Shown: positions 42,482-52,123 of the stretch, in pieces | How positions within the stretch are numbered: the first letter of the stretch is position 1 | Layout of the letters: every line of letters starts with the position of its first letter | NCBI RefSeq assembly: GCF_022524345.1 | Contig: NZ_JAKWJU010000002.1 | Span: 3,038,001-3,102,000 of the forward strand | Direction: 5' to 3' | Length of the DNA: 64,000 nucleotides | Source: Streptomyces marispadix | GTDB lineage: Bacteria; Actinomycetota; Actinomycetes; Streptomycetales; Streptomycetaceae | Program-made: the position numbers and the translations under genes | Notes under the pieces: model-generated | Databases searched by the model: none | Seen by the model: the letters and a program-made list of their open reading frames with translations, nothing else | Told to the model about the DNA's origin: nothing

Positions 42482-43597
42482 TCAGCGGCGACGGCGCAGC
42501 GCGCGCCCGATGACGACGGCCCCGGCGACGACGGCCGCCGCGGCGGGCGCGACCCAGCGCAGCGCGGCCGAGTTGGCGATGGGCTCGGGCAGCGGCACGG
42601 GCGCGTAGCGTCCGCGGGGCGGTGCGTGGTCGACCTCCTCGGCGCTGCGCCCGATCATCGTGCGGCGCGCGTGCGCCGCCTCGGCCTCGGCGGCGGCCTC
42701 CACGTCGGCTTCGTCGAGCGGCTCGTCGTCGTGCATCGGGTCGAGGGAGGACGGGGGCACCTCGGTGCCGAAGATGCCGCCGCGCTCCGGGGGTTGCTGC
42801 CCTGACTTCTCCTCCCCGGTGGCCTGGTCGTCCTCCTGGGCCTCGCCGGAGGACTGGTCGTCCGGGGTGTCCGGGGTCTGCTTGTCGCGGGCCTGCTTCT
42901 CGCGGCTTCCCGCGCCTTCCGCGTCCTCCGAGCCGGACTGCTCGGCGCTCTTGTCGGGACCCGGGATACCGGGGATGACGCGGTCGTTGTCGCCGGGTTC
43001 GCCGATGCCGCCCGTCGGCCCGGCGGCAGGCTCGTCGGTGGCCGCCTCCGCCGCGGGGGCGCCCGGAGCGTCCAGCTCACGGGGCGGGTCCTGCTCGATG
43101 CTCTCGCCGAGCGCCTTGCCGAACCGTTCCAGCAGCCGATGTCCTGCCGCCGTCGCGGTCTTCCGCTCGACGTCCGCGATGCGTCCGTCGGCCCTGACCG
43201 TGCCGGTGCAGACGAGGCGAGTGCCCTCGCCCTCCTTAGACCGCCTCGGTACGACGGTGAGGTCCAGCTTCACGGAGCCGGTGCCCCGCGCCTCCGTGCC
43301 GCGGCCCTTGACGGTGAAGTCCTCGCCACGGGGCGTGACGGTCAGGCTGCCCCGGTAGGTGATCGTGGAGCCGCCGACCCGGACGCGCAGACGTCCCTCG
43401 GCTGTGCTCCCGTCACTCCGGCCGCTCGTGCCGCGTGTGCGGCCCGTACCGCCCGTACCGCCCGTGCCGCTCGTGCTCTCCGCGCCTTCCGCTCCGTCGA
43501 GTTGCAGACCGGGTACGCAGCGCGCGACGCGTCCTGGCTCGGCGAGTGCCGCCCGTACCGACGCGACGGAAGACGGAACGTTCACCTCGTGCTCCAT
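42482..43597 (-). CDS. CoxG/SRPBCC-family protein with C-terminal membrane anchor
   Basis: About 371 residues. The ATG at 43597 (MEHEVNVPSSVASVRAAL) fits the usual CoxG start; another ATG lies at 43615. Residues 1-150 form the SRPBCC domain: VARCVPGLQLDG, ITYRGSLTVTPRGEDFTVKGRG, and an ATAAGHRLLERFGKAL end. It is interrupted by a Gly/Thr/Arg-rich insert (TGGTGRTRGTS). A long acidic disordered linker follows, then one hydrophobic anchor (WVAPAAAAVVAGAVVIG) and a basic tail ALRRRR. CoxG domains recruit CO dehydrogenase to membranes in other bacteria, but no CO dehydrogenase genes are here, so the role is open. Confidence 0.85.
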   Translation of the reverse strand: MEHEVNVPSSVASVRAALAEPGRVARCVPGLQLDGAEGAESTSGTGGTGGTGRTRGTSGRSDGSTAEGRLRVRVGGSTITYRGSLTVTPRGEDFTVKGRGTEARGTGSVKLDLTVVPRRSKEGEGTRLVCTGTVRADGRIADVERKTATAAGHRLLERFGKALGESIEQDPPRELDAPGAPAAEAATDEPAAGPTGGIGEPGDNDRVIPGIPGPDKSAEQSGSEDAEGAGSREKQARDKQTPDTPDDQSSGEAQEDDQATGEEKSGQQPPERGGIFGTEVPPSSLDPMHDDEPLDEADVEAAAEAEAAHARRTMIGRSAEEVDHAPPRGRYAPVPLPEPIANSAALRWVAPAAAAVVAGAVVIGRALRRRR

Positions 43598-43705
43598 AGG
43601 GCGGAGCCTACCCATCGCACCCCGTACATGTGACCGGTCGGCGCTCTTCCGCCGCGCACCGTACCCGGCTGGGCGGGCACCGCTCCCATCGCGGGTGCGG
43701 GGCCG

Positions 43706-45427
43706 CTAGTAGCGGGGGTGAGTGAGCGTGGACGGCGGAAGGCCCGTCATGCGGTCGCGTTCGGCGCGCAGTCCGGCGACGCGCAGCTGATGCCGGGTCA
43801 GGCCGCCCAGCGCCTGGCCTACGCCCTGGTGGATGCCGGAGGCGTCCTGCGCGCCCGGGGCCTCGGCGGCTCCCGGGACGTCCGCGCTGCCGGTCCCGCT
43901 CAGCGAGGTCAGCTCCTGGCCGCCGCCCTGACCGCCACGCTGTCCGCCGCCCGGGGAACCTCCCTGGGAGCCGGTCAGGCTCGGCCCGCCGGTCCCGCCG
44001 CGCGAGGCGAGCACGAACCCCCAGTCGCGGGGGCTGCGCACCACATACGGCGAGGTGTCCAGCCCGGCGCGTCGCAGCGTCGCCTCGACCGTCCAGTACG
44101 TACGGGGGCGCGCGGCGGCGGGACCCGCGTGCACGGCGAAGCGGCCGTCCCTCGCCAGCACCCGGTCCACCAGCCCGTAGAACTCCTGCGAGTAGAGCTT
44201 GGCGAATTCCTGCGCGGCGGGGTCGGGAAGGTCGGAGACGACGACGTCGTAGGGCGCGGCGCCGGTCTCGCGCGTGCGCCGGCGCAGCCAGTCGAAGGCG
44301 TCGCCGCCGGTCTCGACCCGTACCCGCGGGTCCCGGTACGCATCCCTGTTGAGCCTCCTCAGTCCCGGGTCCGTACGGGCCAACTCCACGGCGGCGGCGT
44401 CGTGTTCGAGGACAGTGACCTCACGTACCCCGGTGTGGGCGAGGACTTCGCGCAGTGCCTGGCCGTCCGCGCCGCCGAGGATCAGCACCCGGTCGTGCGG
44501 GCCGCCGCTCATGGCGGGCCCCGTGAGCGAGGCGGGATAGCGGTCCCCGTCGGCCGAGCAGGCCCGCAGCCGCCCGTCGAGGAAGAACCGCAGCGGCTGA
44601 CCGCCCCGCAGATACGCCCGGGGGTCGGGGTCGCCCGTGAGTACGGCCTCCTGCGCGCCGCTGCGGACGGCGACCCTCACCTCGTGTCCGTACACCGCGT
44701 GCCGGGCCGCCCGTTCGAAGGACGGCACGAAGACGCTGCCGACGGCCAGCAGCAGCACCACGACGCCGTTCACCGTGAACAGCACCCAGCGTGTGCGGGT
44801 GGTCATGTCGCCGCGGAAGAGCCAGAGGACGACGACTCCGCCCGCGGTGGCGTTCACGACGCCCGTCAGCAGGGCGCCTGTCAACTGCCCGAAGAACGGC
44901 AGCAGCAGGAAGGGGAAGGTCAGTCCGCCGACGAGCGCGCCCACGTAGTCCGCGGCGAAGAGGTCGGCGACCGCTCCGCCCGCGTCCTGGTGGCGGATGC
45001 GCTGGATGAGGGTCATCAGCAGCGGCATCTCGGCGCCGATCAGCGCCCCGATGACGAGCGAGAAGCCGATGAGCGCGATGCGCGCGCCGCCCAGCCAGGC
45101 GAAGCCGGCGTACAGCGCGATGGCCGAACCGCCGCCCACGAGCGCCAACATGGCCTCCACGGCGGCGAATCCGGTCGCGGCCCGGCAGCGCAGCCGCTTG
45201 GCGAGCAGCGAGCCGATGCCCATCGCGAAGACCATCACCGACAGCACAACGGACGCCTGGGTCACCGAGTCGCCCGTCAAGTACGAGGCGAGCGCGACGA
45301 GTTCGAGTTCGTAGACGAGGCCGCACGCGGCGCACACGAAGACCGAGGCGAGGACGAGCCCGCGCCCTACCCCGGCGGGCACCGGCAGCCGCGCCTCCTG
45401 GGGCTGGACGAGGGGGCGGTCGATCAT
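43706..45427 (-). CDS. Membrane polyamine aminopropyltransferase (spermidine synthase-like)
   Basis: A 573-residue protein with about seven spans in the first 240 residues ([23 protein letters not shown] first) and a C-terminal spermidine-synthase-like domain. The nucleotide motif is [17 protein letters not shown] instead of GGGDG, then [29 protein letters not shown] and the catalytic-region aspartates in [24 protein letters not shown] Gly/Gln-rich stretch ([16 protein letters not shown]) precedes the end. Such fused membrane forms are common in Streptomyces, and their real substrate is untested. Confidence 0.85.
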   Translation of the reverse strand: MIDRPLVQPQEARLPVPAGVGRGLVLASVFVCAACGLVYELELVALASYLTGDSVTQASVVLSVMVFAMGIGSLLAKRLRCRAATGFAAVEAMLALVGGGSAIALYAGFAWLGGARIALIGFSLVIGALIGAEMPLLMTLIQRIRHQDAGGAVADLFAADYVGALVGGLTFPFLLLPFFGQLTGALLTGVVNATAGGVVVLWLFRGDMTTRTRWVLFTVNGVVVLLLAVGSVFVPSFERAARHAVYGHEVRVAVRSGAQEAVLTGDPDPRAYLRGGQPLRFFLDGRLRACSADGDRYPASLTGPAMSGGPHDRVLILGGADGQALREVLAHTGVREVTVLEHDAAAVELARTDPGLRRLNRDAYRDPRVRVETGGDAFDWLRRRTRETGAAPYDVVVSDLPDPAAQEFAKLYSQEFYGLVDRVLARDGRFAVHAGPAAARPRTYWTVEATLRRAGLDTSPYVVRSPRDWGFVLASRGGTGGPSLTGSQGGSPGGGQRGGQGGGQELTSLSGTGSADVPGAAEAPGAQDASGIHQGVGQALGGLTRHQLRVAGLRAERDRMTGLPPSTLTHPRY

Positions 45428-45530
45428 GCCGCGAACGCTACGTGAGGCTTTTTGGCATCTCCGTCACCCACACGCATTGCACGGGAGCAAAACACGCGCA
45501 GGGATGCGGCGGGGAGCACGGCACCTCGTA

Positions 45531-46133
45531 TCAGGGCTGCCCGCGGCCGACTGCCGTGCGTGGAGGGCCTGTTGGCCCTGCCGCGGCGAGCGCGGCGGGG
45601 GCCGCAGCGGTCGCGGGTGCGGAAGGCGCCCCGGCCCGTGACACTCGGGTGCGGGTGGAGACCAGCCGCCCCTCCTGCGGATACGAGTGCCAGGTACGCC
45701 AGCGGACGTGCCCCGCGTGCCGCTGTACGAGCAGCGCGGTGAACGCGTGCGGGGCGCCCGGGAAGGTACCGGCGAGACCGCCGGGATGGTCGGAGACGAG
45801 TTCGGTCAACTCCTGCGCCCGGCTTGCGAATGCGCAGGGCGAGAGCTTCTCGACGCGGGCGGCGAAGTCGTACTCCCAGCCGCCGGCGCGTCTGGAGACG
45901 CCGAGCGGCAGGGGCGTACTGCTGGCGGGCATGCAGGCGACGGTCTCGGAGCAGACGAGCCCGTCCTCTTCGAGCAGCACCTGATGCGAGGCGCCGAGCA
46001 GTCTCAACTCAGCTATGGAGCCGTCGAGTTCGAGTGTCCGCCAGGCCAGGGCGGGCAGCCGTTCCAGACCGAGCGCCCAGGCGAGGTCGCCCGCGCGGGT
46101 GTCGGTGTACGGGGTGGAGAGAGTGGTGAGCAT
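45531..46133 (-). CDS. DUF2617 protein
   Basis: About 200 residues from ATG 46133 (MLTTLSTPYTDTRAGDLAWAL). The body has the DUF2617 pattern: LELRLLGASHQVL-like AELRLLGASHQVLLEEDGL, ETVACMPAS, YDFAARVEKLSPCAFASRAQEL, GTFPGAPHAFTALLVQ and VRWRTWHSYPQEGRLV(S)TRT. The tail is Ala/Pro-rich without structure. It lies upstream of the aminopropyltransferase on the same strand, an arrangement seen in other Streptomyces. Function unknown. Confidence 0.87.
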   Translation of the reverse strand: MLTTLSTPYTDTRAGDLAWALGLERLPALAWRTLELDGSIAELRLLGASHQVLLEEDGLVCSETVACMPASSTPLPLGVSRRAGGWEYDFAARVEKLSPCAFASRAQELTELVSDHPGGLAGTFPGAPHAFTALLVQRHAGHVRWRTWHSYPQEGRLVSTRTRVSRAGAPSAPATAAAPAALAAAGPTGPPRTAVGRGQP

Positions 46134-46822
46134 GGGTCGGCTCCGCAAGCGGCACGGTGGAGGGGTGGGCCGGGCGCTCCCGTCGACGAGTCGACCGATG
46201 ACCGGCGCTCAGTGGAGAGTGGGTGGGGGGTGACCACTGAGCGGTGGTCGGGTCCGTGTGTTCGTGCGAGGCCGACTCGTACCCACGCCAAGTCCGGTGA
46301 TACATGGTCACCGAATCATGAAATGTATGCTGCCACAGCTCTATTGCCCAACTTCTCCGGGTTTCCATCCGCGCGGGGGCCGGGCAGTTCACATGTTCAA
46401 CTCCCGGATGCGCGGCGGAACTTGGGGTTCCTCCGTCCTGCGTCGGAGCTCGGGCTCGTACACGGCTTCCCCTCGCGGCCGAGTCTGCCGACTCGCCCGG
46501 CTTGTCGGCCCGTTGACGCACGGACGCACGGGAGGGCGCACAGGCGCGGGCACGGGCGCGGGCACGGGCGGAGCCCCGCACCGTGGCGCGGGGCTCCGAG
46601 TCCCTTGTCGTCCATGAAGGTCCGGCCGCATGCCGTACATGGGTCGCCCCCCGGGAGCCGCGTCGGCCGCACATCGCACGCGAGTACAACTCCCATGGGA
46701 CCGGGGGTACTTGACACGCGAGACGTGCCGCCCTACGGGGCCGCCTGGTAACGGGCGCGACCAGCACCGCCATGCGCTGCGGCAGCCGAGCCGCCGGTGC
46801 CCCGGCGGGTGCCGTGGGGCCG
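46134..46822. other. Long non-coding stretch with a hairpin
   Basis: 689 bases. It contains an AT-richer part around 46300-46350 that probably carries the DUF2617 promoter, GGGCACGGGCGC repeats near 46540-46565 and the hairpin at 46569-46598. Reading frames here (for example 46397-46717 on the minus strand) have weak codon bias and no recognisable domain. Confidence 0.5.
46569..46598. terminator. 11-bp hairpin in the long gap
   Basis: CGGAGCCCCGC and GCGGGGCTCCG enclose the loop ACCGTGGC. It lies 225 bases beyond the minus-strand Gly-rich gene and looks like a terminator for that strand, or part of an untranslated RNA. Confidence 0.55.
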
Positions 46823-47107
46823 TCAGGCGCCGCCGCCACCGCCGCAGCCACCCCCACCGCCGCCGCCTCCGCAGGACGAACCGCCGCCGCAGGAGGAGCC
46901 GCCGCCGCACGAGTGGCCGTGACCGCCCCCGTGATGACCGCCGGAGTCACCGGCCCACCAGGCGCCGCCGCCCGCGGTGCCGCCGCCCGAGTAGCCGCCG
47001 CGCCTCGGCTTGCGGCCGCTGCCTGAGCCCTTCGACGCGGCGGCGACGATCACGCCGACGACCACCACGAAGACTATGACGACGAAGATCACGCCTAGGC
47101 CGACCAT
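46823..47107 (-). CDS. Small membrane protein with Gly/His/Cys-rich tail
   Basis: A 94-residue protein from ATG 47107 (GGGGGAAG before it). One membrane span (VGLGVIFVVIVFVVVVGVIVAAA) is followed by a basic stretch SGRKPRRGGY, then a tail of Gly with His and Cys: HHGGGHGHSC, and GGGSSC repeated. Four cysteines and at least four histidines suggest metal binding or cross-linking, but no family is known to me. It is divergent from the secreted CHRD gene. The tail sequence is repetitive at DNA level (GCCGCCGCC runs). Confidence 0.75.
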   Translation of the reverse strand: MVGLGVIFVVIVFVVVVGVIVAAASKGSGSGRKPRRGGYSGGGTAGGGAWWAGDSGGHHGGGHGHSCGGGSSCGGGSSCGGGGGGGGCGGGGGA

Positions 47108-47450
47108 GTGCTTCCCCCATTTCTGCGCGGTGCGCATGCACCGCATCCGTTCTCGCCGCGGCCGCGCGTCCCTCCGGAAGCCAAGGCCGGCAGCACCCGG
47201 CACCGTGCCGGTGTGAGGCGCTTCTGCCCGAAGGTCCGGAACGTAAAAGCGAGTTGAGCAAGACGAGAGCTTCGGCCGCCGACGGGCGCCGTGTACGCCG
47301 CCGGACTGCGCCGAATGCCCGGTACGGATGCGGATGCCCACCGCCCGGAATAGCGTCACCACCGAGCAGTCATCACGGAACGTGTCCGAATACACGCTCT
47401 CCGTACTCGGAGGCGAACAGACGAAGCCGGAATCAAGGAGGAGCATCCGC
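47108..47450. promoter_or_regulatory. Divergent promoter region
   Basis: 343 bases between the divergent Gly-rich and CHRD genes. It must contain both promoters. A small inverted repeat CGTGT-N6-ACACG lies at 47381-47396. The CHRD ribosome site AAGGAGGAG (about 47435-47443) is one of the strongest in the window. Confidence 0.5.
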
Positions 47451-47963
47451 ATGCGCGTAACCACCGCTGCCGCCGCGGCCGTACTCGGTGCCGCGGCCCT
47501 GCTGGGCTCGGCCGGTACCGCCACCGCCGCCACCGCCCACACCGCCACCACGGCCACCGCCGACCCCGCCGGCGGCCACGGGTCTCATCTCGTGCGGCTC
47601 GACGGCCGCCAGGAGGTCCCCGGACCCGGCGACCCCGACGGCTCCGGCCGCCTCAACTACCGCATCCACCATGGCAAGTTCTGCTACAAGCTGAGCGTCC
47701 GCGACATCGCTCCGCCCAACGCCGCCCACATCCACTTCGGCCCCAGAGGCGAGGCAGGCCCGATCGCCGTCACGCTCAGGACGCCTCCCGAGAACGGCTC
47801 GGTCCGCGGCTGCATCCGCGCCCAGCAGACCCAGACCCCGCAGAACGCCGCCCGGGTCCTCACCCGCTGGGAGCTGCAAGGCATCAAGCAGAACCCGTTC
47901 TTCTTCTACGTCAACGTCCACACCCCCGAGTTCCCGGCCGGAGCCGTACGCGGCCAGCTCTGA
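47451..47963 (+). CDS. Secreted CHRD-domain protein
   Basis: A 170-residue protein with a clear Sec signal peptide: MRV start, hydrophobic AAAAAVLGAAALLGSAG and Ala-rich cleavage region (ATAAT, about residue 27). The mature part has the CHRD pattern found in chordin and bacterial secreted proteins: LDGRQEVPGPGDPDGSGRL near the start, CYKLSVRDIAPPNAAHIHFG, and FFYVNVHTPEFPAGAVRGQL at the end. Two cysteines (FCYKL, RGCIRA) may form a disulfide. Role of CHRD proteins in bacteria is not established. Confidence 0.9.
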   Translation: MRVTTAAAAAVLGAAALLGSAGTATAATAHTATTATADPAGGHGSHLVRLDGRQEVPGPGDPDGSGRLNYRIHHGKFCYKLSVRDIAPPNAAHIHFGPRGEAGPIAVTLRTPPENGSVRGCIRAQQTQTPQNAARVLTRWELQGIKQNPFFFYVNVHTPEFPAGAVRGQL

Positions 47964-47976
47964 CATCCCTCCCCGA

Positions 47977-48020
47977 GCACGCCCCCGGCGCCGCGGAAAG
48001 ACGCGTTGCGGGGGGCGTGC
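47977..48020 (+). terminator. Hairpin after the CHRD gene
   Basis: Ten-base arms GCACGCCCCC and GGGGGCGTGC enclose a 24-base loop, starting 13 bases after the CHRD stop. Fits a terminator before the next, independent gene. Confidence 0.6.
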
Positions 48021-48077
48021 GGGCCGGGCCGTGCGCGGGAGTTGAGGAACACGTGCGCTTCCCGGAGGATGACGGCC

Positions 48078-49313
48078 ATGACTGCTGATCAGCGTGCTCC
48101 GGGACGACCGCTGCTCAATCGGCGCCTCGCGGAGTTCGGCACCACGATCTTCGCGGAGATGTCTGCGCTCGCCGTGCGCACCGGCGCCATCAACCTCGGC
48201 CAGGGCTTTCCCGACACCGACGGCCCCGAGCAGGTCCGCGAAGCGGCCGTACGAGCGCTGCGTGACGGCCGCGGCAATCAGTACCCGCCGGGGCCCGGCA
48301 TCCCCGAGCTCCGTACCGCCGTAGCGGAGCACCAGCGGCGCTGGTACGGGCAGTGGGGCCTCGACCCCGACCCGGACACCGAGGTGCTGGTCACCGCGGG
48401 AGCGACCGAGGCCATCACCGCGGCGCTGCTGGCGCTGGTGGAGCCCGGCGACGAGGTCATAGCCCTGGAGCCGTACTACGACTCCTATGCGGCGGCCATC
48501 GCCATGGCGGGCGGCACCCGCGTCCCGGTCACCCTCCGCCCGGACTCCGGGGAGGACACGGAAGAGCACGGCACCCAGAGCGGTGGCCGCTTCCGGCTCG
48601 ATCTCGACGAGCTGCGCGACGCGGTGACCGACCGCACCCGGCTGATCCTGCTGAACACCCCGCACAACCCCACCGGCACCGTGCTCAGCCGCGACGAACT
48701 CGCCACGATCGCCGGACTCTGCGTGGAACGCGGCCTGCTGGCGGTGACCGACGAGGTCTACGAACACCTCGTCTACGAGGGCGAGCACATCCCCATCGCG
48801 ACGTTCCCCGGCATGCGGGAGCGCACGGTCACGATCAGCTCGGCAGGCAAGACCTTCTCCTTCACGGGCTGGAAGGTCGGCTGGGTGACGTCCACGCCGG
48901 AGCTGGTCGGCGCGGTGCGCTCCGCGAAGCAGTACCTCACCTACGTCTCGGCCGGTCCCTTCCAGTACGCGGTCGCGGAGGCCCTGGCCCTGCCGGACGA
49001 CTACTACACCTCGCTGCGCGACGATCTGCGCGCACAGCGCGATCTTCTGTCCCAGGGGCTCTCGGACGCCGGCTTCGGCGTCTTCCGCGCGCCCGGCACG
49101 TACTTCGTGACGACCGACATCCGTCCGCTCGGCGAGCGCTCGGGCATCGACTTCTGCCTGGCGCTGCCCGAGCGCTGCGGTGTCGTGGCCGTACCGACGC
49201 AGGTCTTCTACGATCACGAGGCGGCCGGTGCGCCCTTCGTGCGCTTCGCCTTCTGCAAGCGGCAGGAGGTGCTGGCGGACGCGGTGAGACGGCTGAAGGA
49301 CGTGCCCAGATGA
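48078..49313 (+). CDS. Class I/II PLP aminotransferase
   Basis: About 411 residues. Of two in-frame ATGs, 48078 has GGAGG at 9 bases and is preferred to 48069, where the site touches the start. Features are INLGQGFPDTDGPEQV, VLVTAGATEAITAALLAL, YYDSYAAAI, the NTPHNPTGTV loop, TDEVYEHLVYEG with the PLP aspartate and tyrosine, and the Schiff-base lysine in ISSAGKTFSFTGWKVGW. This set is typical of the kynurenine/methionine/glutamine aminotransferase group (family I gamma). A link with the kyn operon about 10 kb away is conceivable but not shown. Confidence 0.92.
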   Translation: MTADQRAPGRPLLNRRLAEFGTTIFAEMSALAVRTGAINLGQGFPDTDGPEQVREAAVRALRDGRGNQYPPGPGIPELRTAVAEHQRRWYGQWGLDPDPDTEVLVTAGATEAITAALLALVEPGDEVIALEPYYDSYAAAIAMAGGTRVPVTLRPDSGEDTEEHGTQSGGRFRLDLDELRDAVTDRTRLILLNTPHNPTGTVLSRDELATIAGLCVERGLLAVTDEVYEHLVYEGEHIPIATFPGMRERTVTISSAGKTFSFTGWKVGWVTSTPELVGAVRSAKQYLTYVSAGPFQYAVAEALALPDDYYTSLRDDLRAQRDLLSQGLSDAGFGVFRAPGTYFVTTDIRPLGERSGIDFCLALPERCGVVAVPTQVFYDHEAAGAPFVRFAFCKRQEVLADAVRRLKDVPR

Positions 49314-49492
49314 GGGCCCTGCCCGACTGAGGGCGTCATTCGCCGTCCCGGCGCGGCTCGTCGCCGGCAACAGGAGCGATTCTCAAGCGGGGCGGCTGTC
49401 GGACCGGGCGTCACCGGGCCGCCGAGCAGGAGCAAGCCTCCGCTCATACACTACAAAAACGGGCAATTCGTCCAACACAGTCATGGAAGAAC

Positions 49493-51991
49493 ATGCCTTC
49501 AGCCTCCTTCACGCTGGACCACGCGGCACACATCACTTCGTGGAGCCCCGCTGCCGCCGCATGGTTCGGACGCTCCGCAGCCGCTGTGCTGGGCCGGCAC
49601 TGCCGGTCGCTCTTCGCGGGCACGGCGCTGCGCGCACTGGCCGAGGCATCGAGCAGCGCCGCGGCCGGAAGGGACTACAGCCGGGTCGTACCGGTGACCT
49701 CCCGCGACGGCGAACCCCACGAGGTGCTGCTGACCTGCTCCCCGCTGACCGAGCCCGGCGGCGGGTCCACGGGACTGCTGTGCGAGGTGAGCGACACCGC
49801 CCGTGACGCGGAGGAGCGCGGCGAGGCTACGTCCCGCCGAAACGGCACGGCGCCCTCCGGCGCCGGCGGCTCTTCCGCGGAGGCCGCCCCGGTGGGCCTG
49901 GTCTCCCCTCCGGACGATGTGCAGACGGCGTTCATGGACGCCTTCGTACGCAAGTCACCCCACGGCATGGGCGTCCTCGACGCCGAGCTGCGCTACGTAC
50001 TGGTCAACGACGCCCTCGCCGACTTCAACGGAATCCCGGCCCGCGAGCACATCGGGCGAACGGTCAGCGAGGTCGTACGCCCCGCGGACCGCGGCGAGTA
50101 CGAGAAGCATCTGCGCAGGGTGCTGGAGACCGGCGACCCGCTGCACAACGTGCTGATATCCGGCCGTACCGAGGGCCACCGCGACCGTGACCGGGTCTGG
50201 TCGGTGACCTTCTTCCGGCTGACGTACGCCGACGGCCGCGTACTGGGCCTGGGCGGTCTGATCGTCGACGTCACACAGCGGCAGACCGCGCTGCTGGAGG
50301 CGTCCGCCGTACGGCAGCGGCTCGACCTGGTCAACAAGGCGGGCAGCAAGGTGGGCACGACGCTGTCCATGGCGGAAACCGCGCGGGAGCTGACGCAGTT
50401 CGTCGTGCCGGACTTCGCCGACGTCGCGACGGTGGAGATGCGCGGCGACTTCCTCGACGGCGCACGCTTCCCCGACCCGCAGCGGGACGTCTCCACGGTC
50501 CGGGTCGCCGGACGCAGCGGGCTCGGGCGCCACCCGAGCGAGCGGCCGGGCGACGTGCTCCCCACCGAGGCCGACGGCGAGTATGTGCACCCCGTGGGGT
50601 CGCCCGCACACGAGAGCCTGTGCTCGGGCCGCTCCTGGCACAACCAGAAACTGGCCGGTGCCGCGCTCGCCGAGATGACCACCACGCAGGACGAACCGGG
50701 AGTCGAGGAGCACGGCCTGGGCTCGGTGGTCATGGTGCCGCTGCTGGCACGCGGGCGGTGCCTGGGGGTTGTGACCTTCGGACGCTCCCCGGACCGCGAA
50801 CCGCTCGACGACGAGGACCGGCTGGTCGCGGAGGAACTCACCGCGCGTACGGCCCTCAACCTCGACAACGCCCGCTTGTACGACGAAGAGCGGCGGATCG
50901 CGCTCGCGCTTCAGCGCAACATGCTCCCGAGCGGCAAGGACCTCCCCCGGCGGCCTGGCCTGGAGGTCGGCTACCACTACTGGTCCACCAGCCGCTCGGC
51001 CAACGTCGGCGGCGACTGGTTCGACGTCATACCTCTCTCCGGGCATCGCGTGGCGCTCGTCGTAGGCGACATGATGGGCCACGACATACACGCGGCGGCC
51101 GGCATGGGCCAGCTCCGCACCGCCATGCACACCCTGGCCAGGCTCGATCTGGAGCCTGTCGACCTGCTCAAACGGCTGGACAACATCGTGGAGTTCAGCC
51201 CCGCGATGCAGCACGCCACCTGCGTGTACGCCGTGTACAACACCGTGACCCGTGAGTGCAGCGTCGCGAACGCCGGCCATCCCGCGCCGATGCTGCGCCA
51301 GGCCGACAGCACGACCGCGATGATCGAGGTCGACTCGGGGATTCCGCTGGGCGTCGGCATCGGGAGCCCCGAGTTCGCCGTCACCGACCTGGTGCTCCCG
51401 GAGGGCGGCACGCTCGTGCTCTACACCGACGGCCTCATCGAGCGCCGCGGCAAGGACATCGACGACGGCATCGAGTCTCTGCGCGTGGCGCTCTCCGATC
51501 CGGGCCCGTCGATCCTCTCCGTGCAGCAGTGGTGCGACAGCGTGGTCGGGGAGCTGACGGACTGGACCGACGGCGACGACCTCGCCGTCCTCATGGCGCG
51601 GGCCAAGCCGATGCCCGAGCACCGAAGCGCCCGCTGGTCCGTGGCCTCCGAGCCCGGTGCGGCCTCACGCGCACGGGCGCTCGTAGGACGGACACTGCAC
51701 GACTGGGGACTGGACGAGCTGGTCGATACGGCACAGCTTCTGACGAACGAGCTGGTCACGAACGCCTACCGGCACGCACGGGGAGAGATCGGGCTCCAGC
51801 TGGCCAAGGGCGGGACGCTCGTGGTGGAGGTCTCGGACCAGGACGAGCGCCTGCCGCACCGCGCCGAGACGACGCCGGAATGCCAGTGGGGGCGTGGCCT
51901 GACGCTCGTCGACGGCCTCGCACAGAAGTGGGGAGCGCGCTCGATCACCTCGGGCAAGGTGGTCTGGTTCGAGCTGCCACTCACGGGCTGA
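49493..51991 (+). CDS. PAS-GAF-SpoIIE phosphatase with HATPase (RsbU/RsbW-like) domain
   Basis: An 832-residue soluble regulator from ATG 49493. Order: a PAS-like segment (1-105), a second PAS (about 145-265, VLDAELRYVLVNDALADFNG), GAF (about 290-455), SpoIIE/PP2C phosphatase (about 465-690; GGDWFDVIPLSGHRVALVVGDMMGHDIHAA with metal aspartates) and an anti-sigma-type HATPase (about 700-832; QLLTNELVTNAYRHARGEIGL, RGLTLVDGLAQKWG). Proteins of this kind control anti-sigma-factor antagonists by dephosphorylation and phosphorylation. Streptomyces has many, and its partner is not in the window. It is 133 bases or more upstream of the NRPS leader frame. Confidence 0.93.
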   Translation: MPSASFTLDHAAHITSWSPAAAAWFGRSAAAVLGRHCRSLFAGTALRALAEASSSAAAGRDYSRVVPVTSRDGEPHEVLLTCSPLTEPGGGSTGLLCEVSDTARDAEERGEATSRRNGTAPSGAGGSSAEAAPVGLVSPPDDVQTAFMDAFVRKSPHGMGVLDAELRYVLVNDALADFNGIPAREHIGRTVSEVVRPADRGEYEKHLRRVLETGDPLHNVLISGRTEGHRDRDRVWSVTFFRLTYADGRVLGLGGLIVDVTQRQTALLEASAVRQRLDLVNKAGSKVGTTLSMAETARELTQFVVPDFADVATVEMRGDFLDGARFPDPQRDVSTVRVAGRSGLGRHPSERPGDVLPTEADGEYVHPVGSPAHESLCSGRSWHNQKLAGAALAEMTTTQDEPGVEEHGLGSVVMVPLLARGRCLGVVTFGRSPDREPLDDEDRLVAEELTARTALNLDNARLYDEERRIALALQRNMLPSGKDLPRRPGLEVGYHYWSTSRSANVGGDWFDVIPLSGHRVALVVGDMMGHDIHAAAGMGQLRTAMHTLARLDLEPVDLLKRLDNIVEFSPAMQHATCVYAVYNTVTRECSVANAGHPAPMLRQADSTTAMIEVDSGIPLGVGIGSPEFAVTDLVLPEGGTLVLYTDGLIERRGKDIDDGIESLRVALSDPGPSILSVQQWCDSVVGELTDWTDGDDLAVLMARAKPMPEHRSARWSVASEPGAASRARALVGRTLHDWGLDELVDTAQLLTNELVTNAYRHARGEIGLQLAKGGTLVVEVSDQDERLPHRAETTPECQWGRGLTLVDGLAQKWGARSITSGKVVWFELPLTG

Positions 51992-52123
51992 CGTGCGGTT
52001 TTGCCGAGGGCGCCCAGGAGTTGGGCGGATCCTCCAAGCATTGGCCGCATATGCTGGTGGTAGATGAATGGGTAGAACCTCGCGCCACGAACGGGAACGT
52101 CCGATCTGGGACTGGGGGACCGC

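Noticed and set aside
46397..46717. 106-codon minus-strand frame with a CTAC-type cysteine pair
   Set aside because: Low complexity, overlaps a terminator-like hairpin and has no ribosome site or known domain. Not enough to call a gene.
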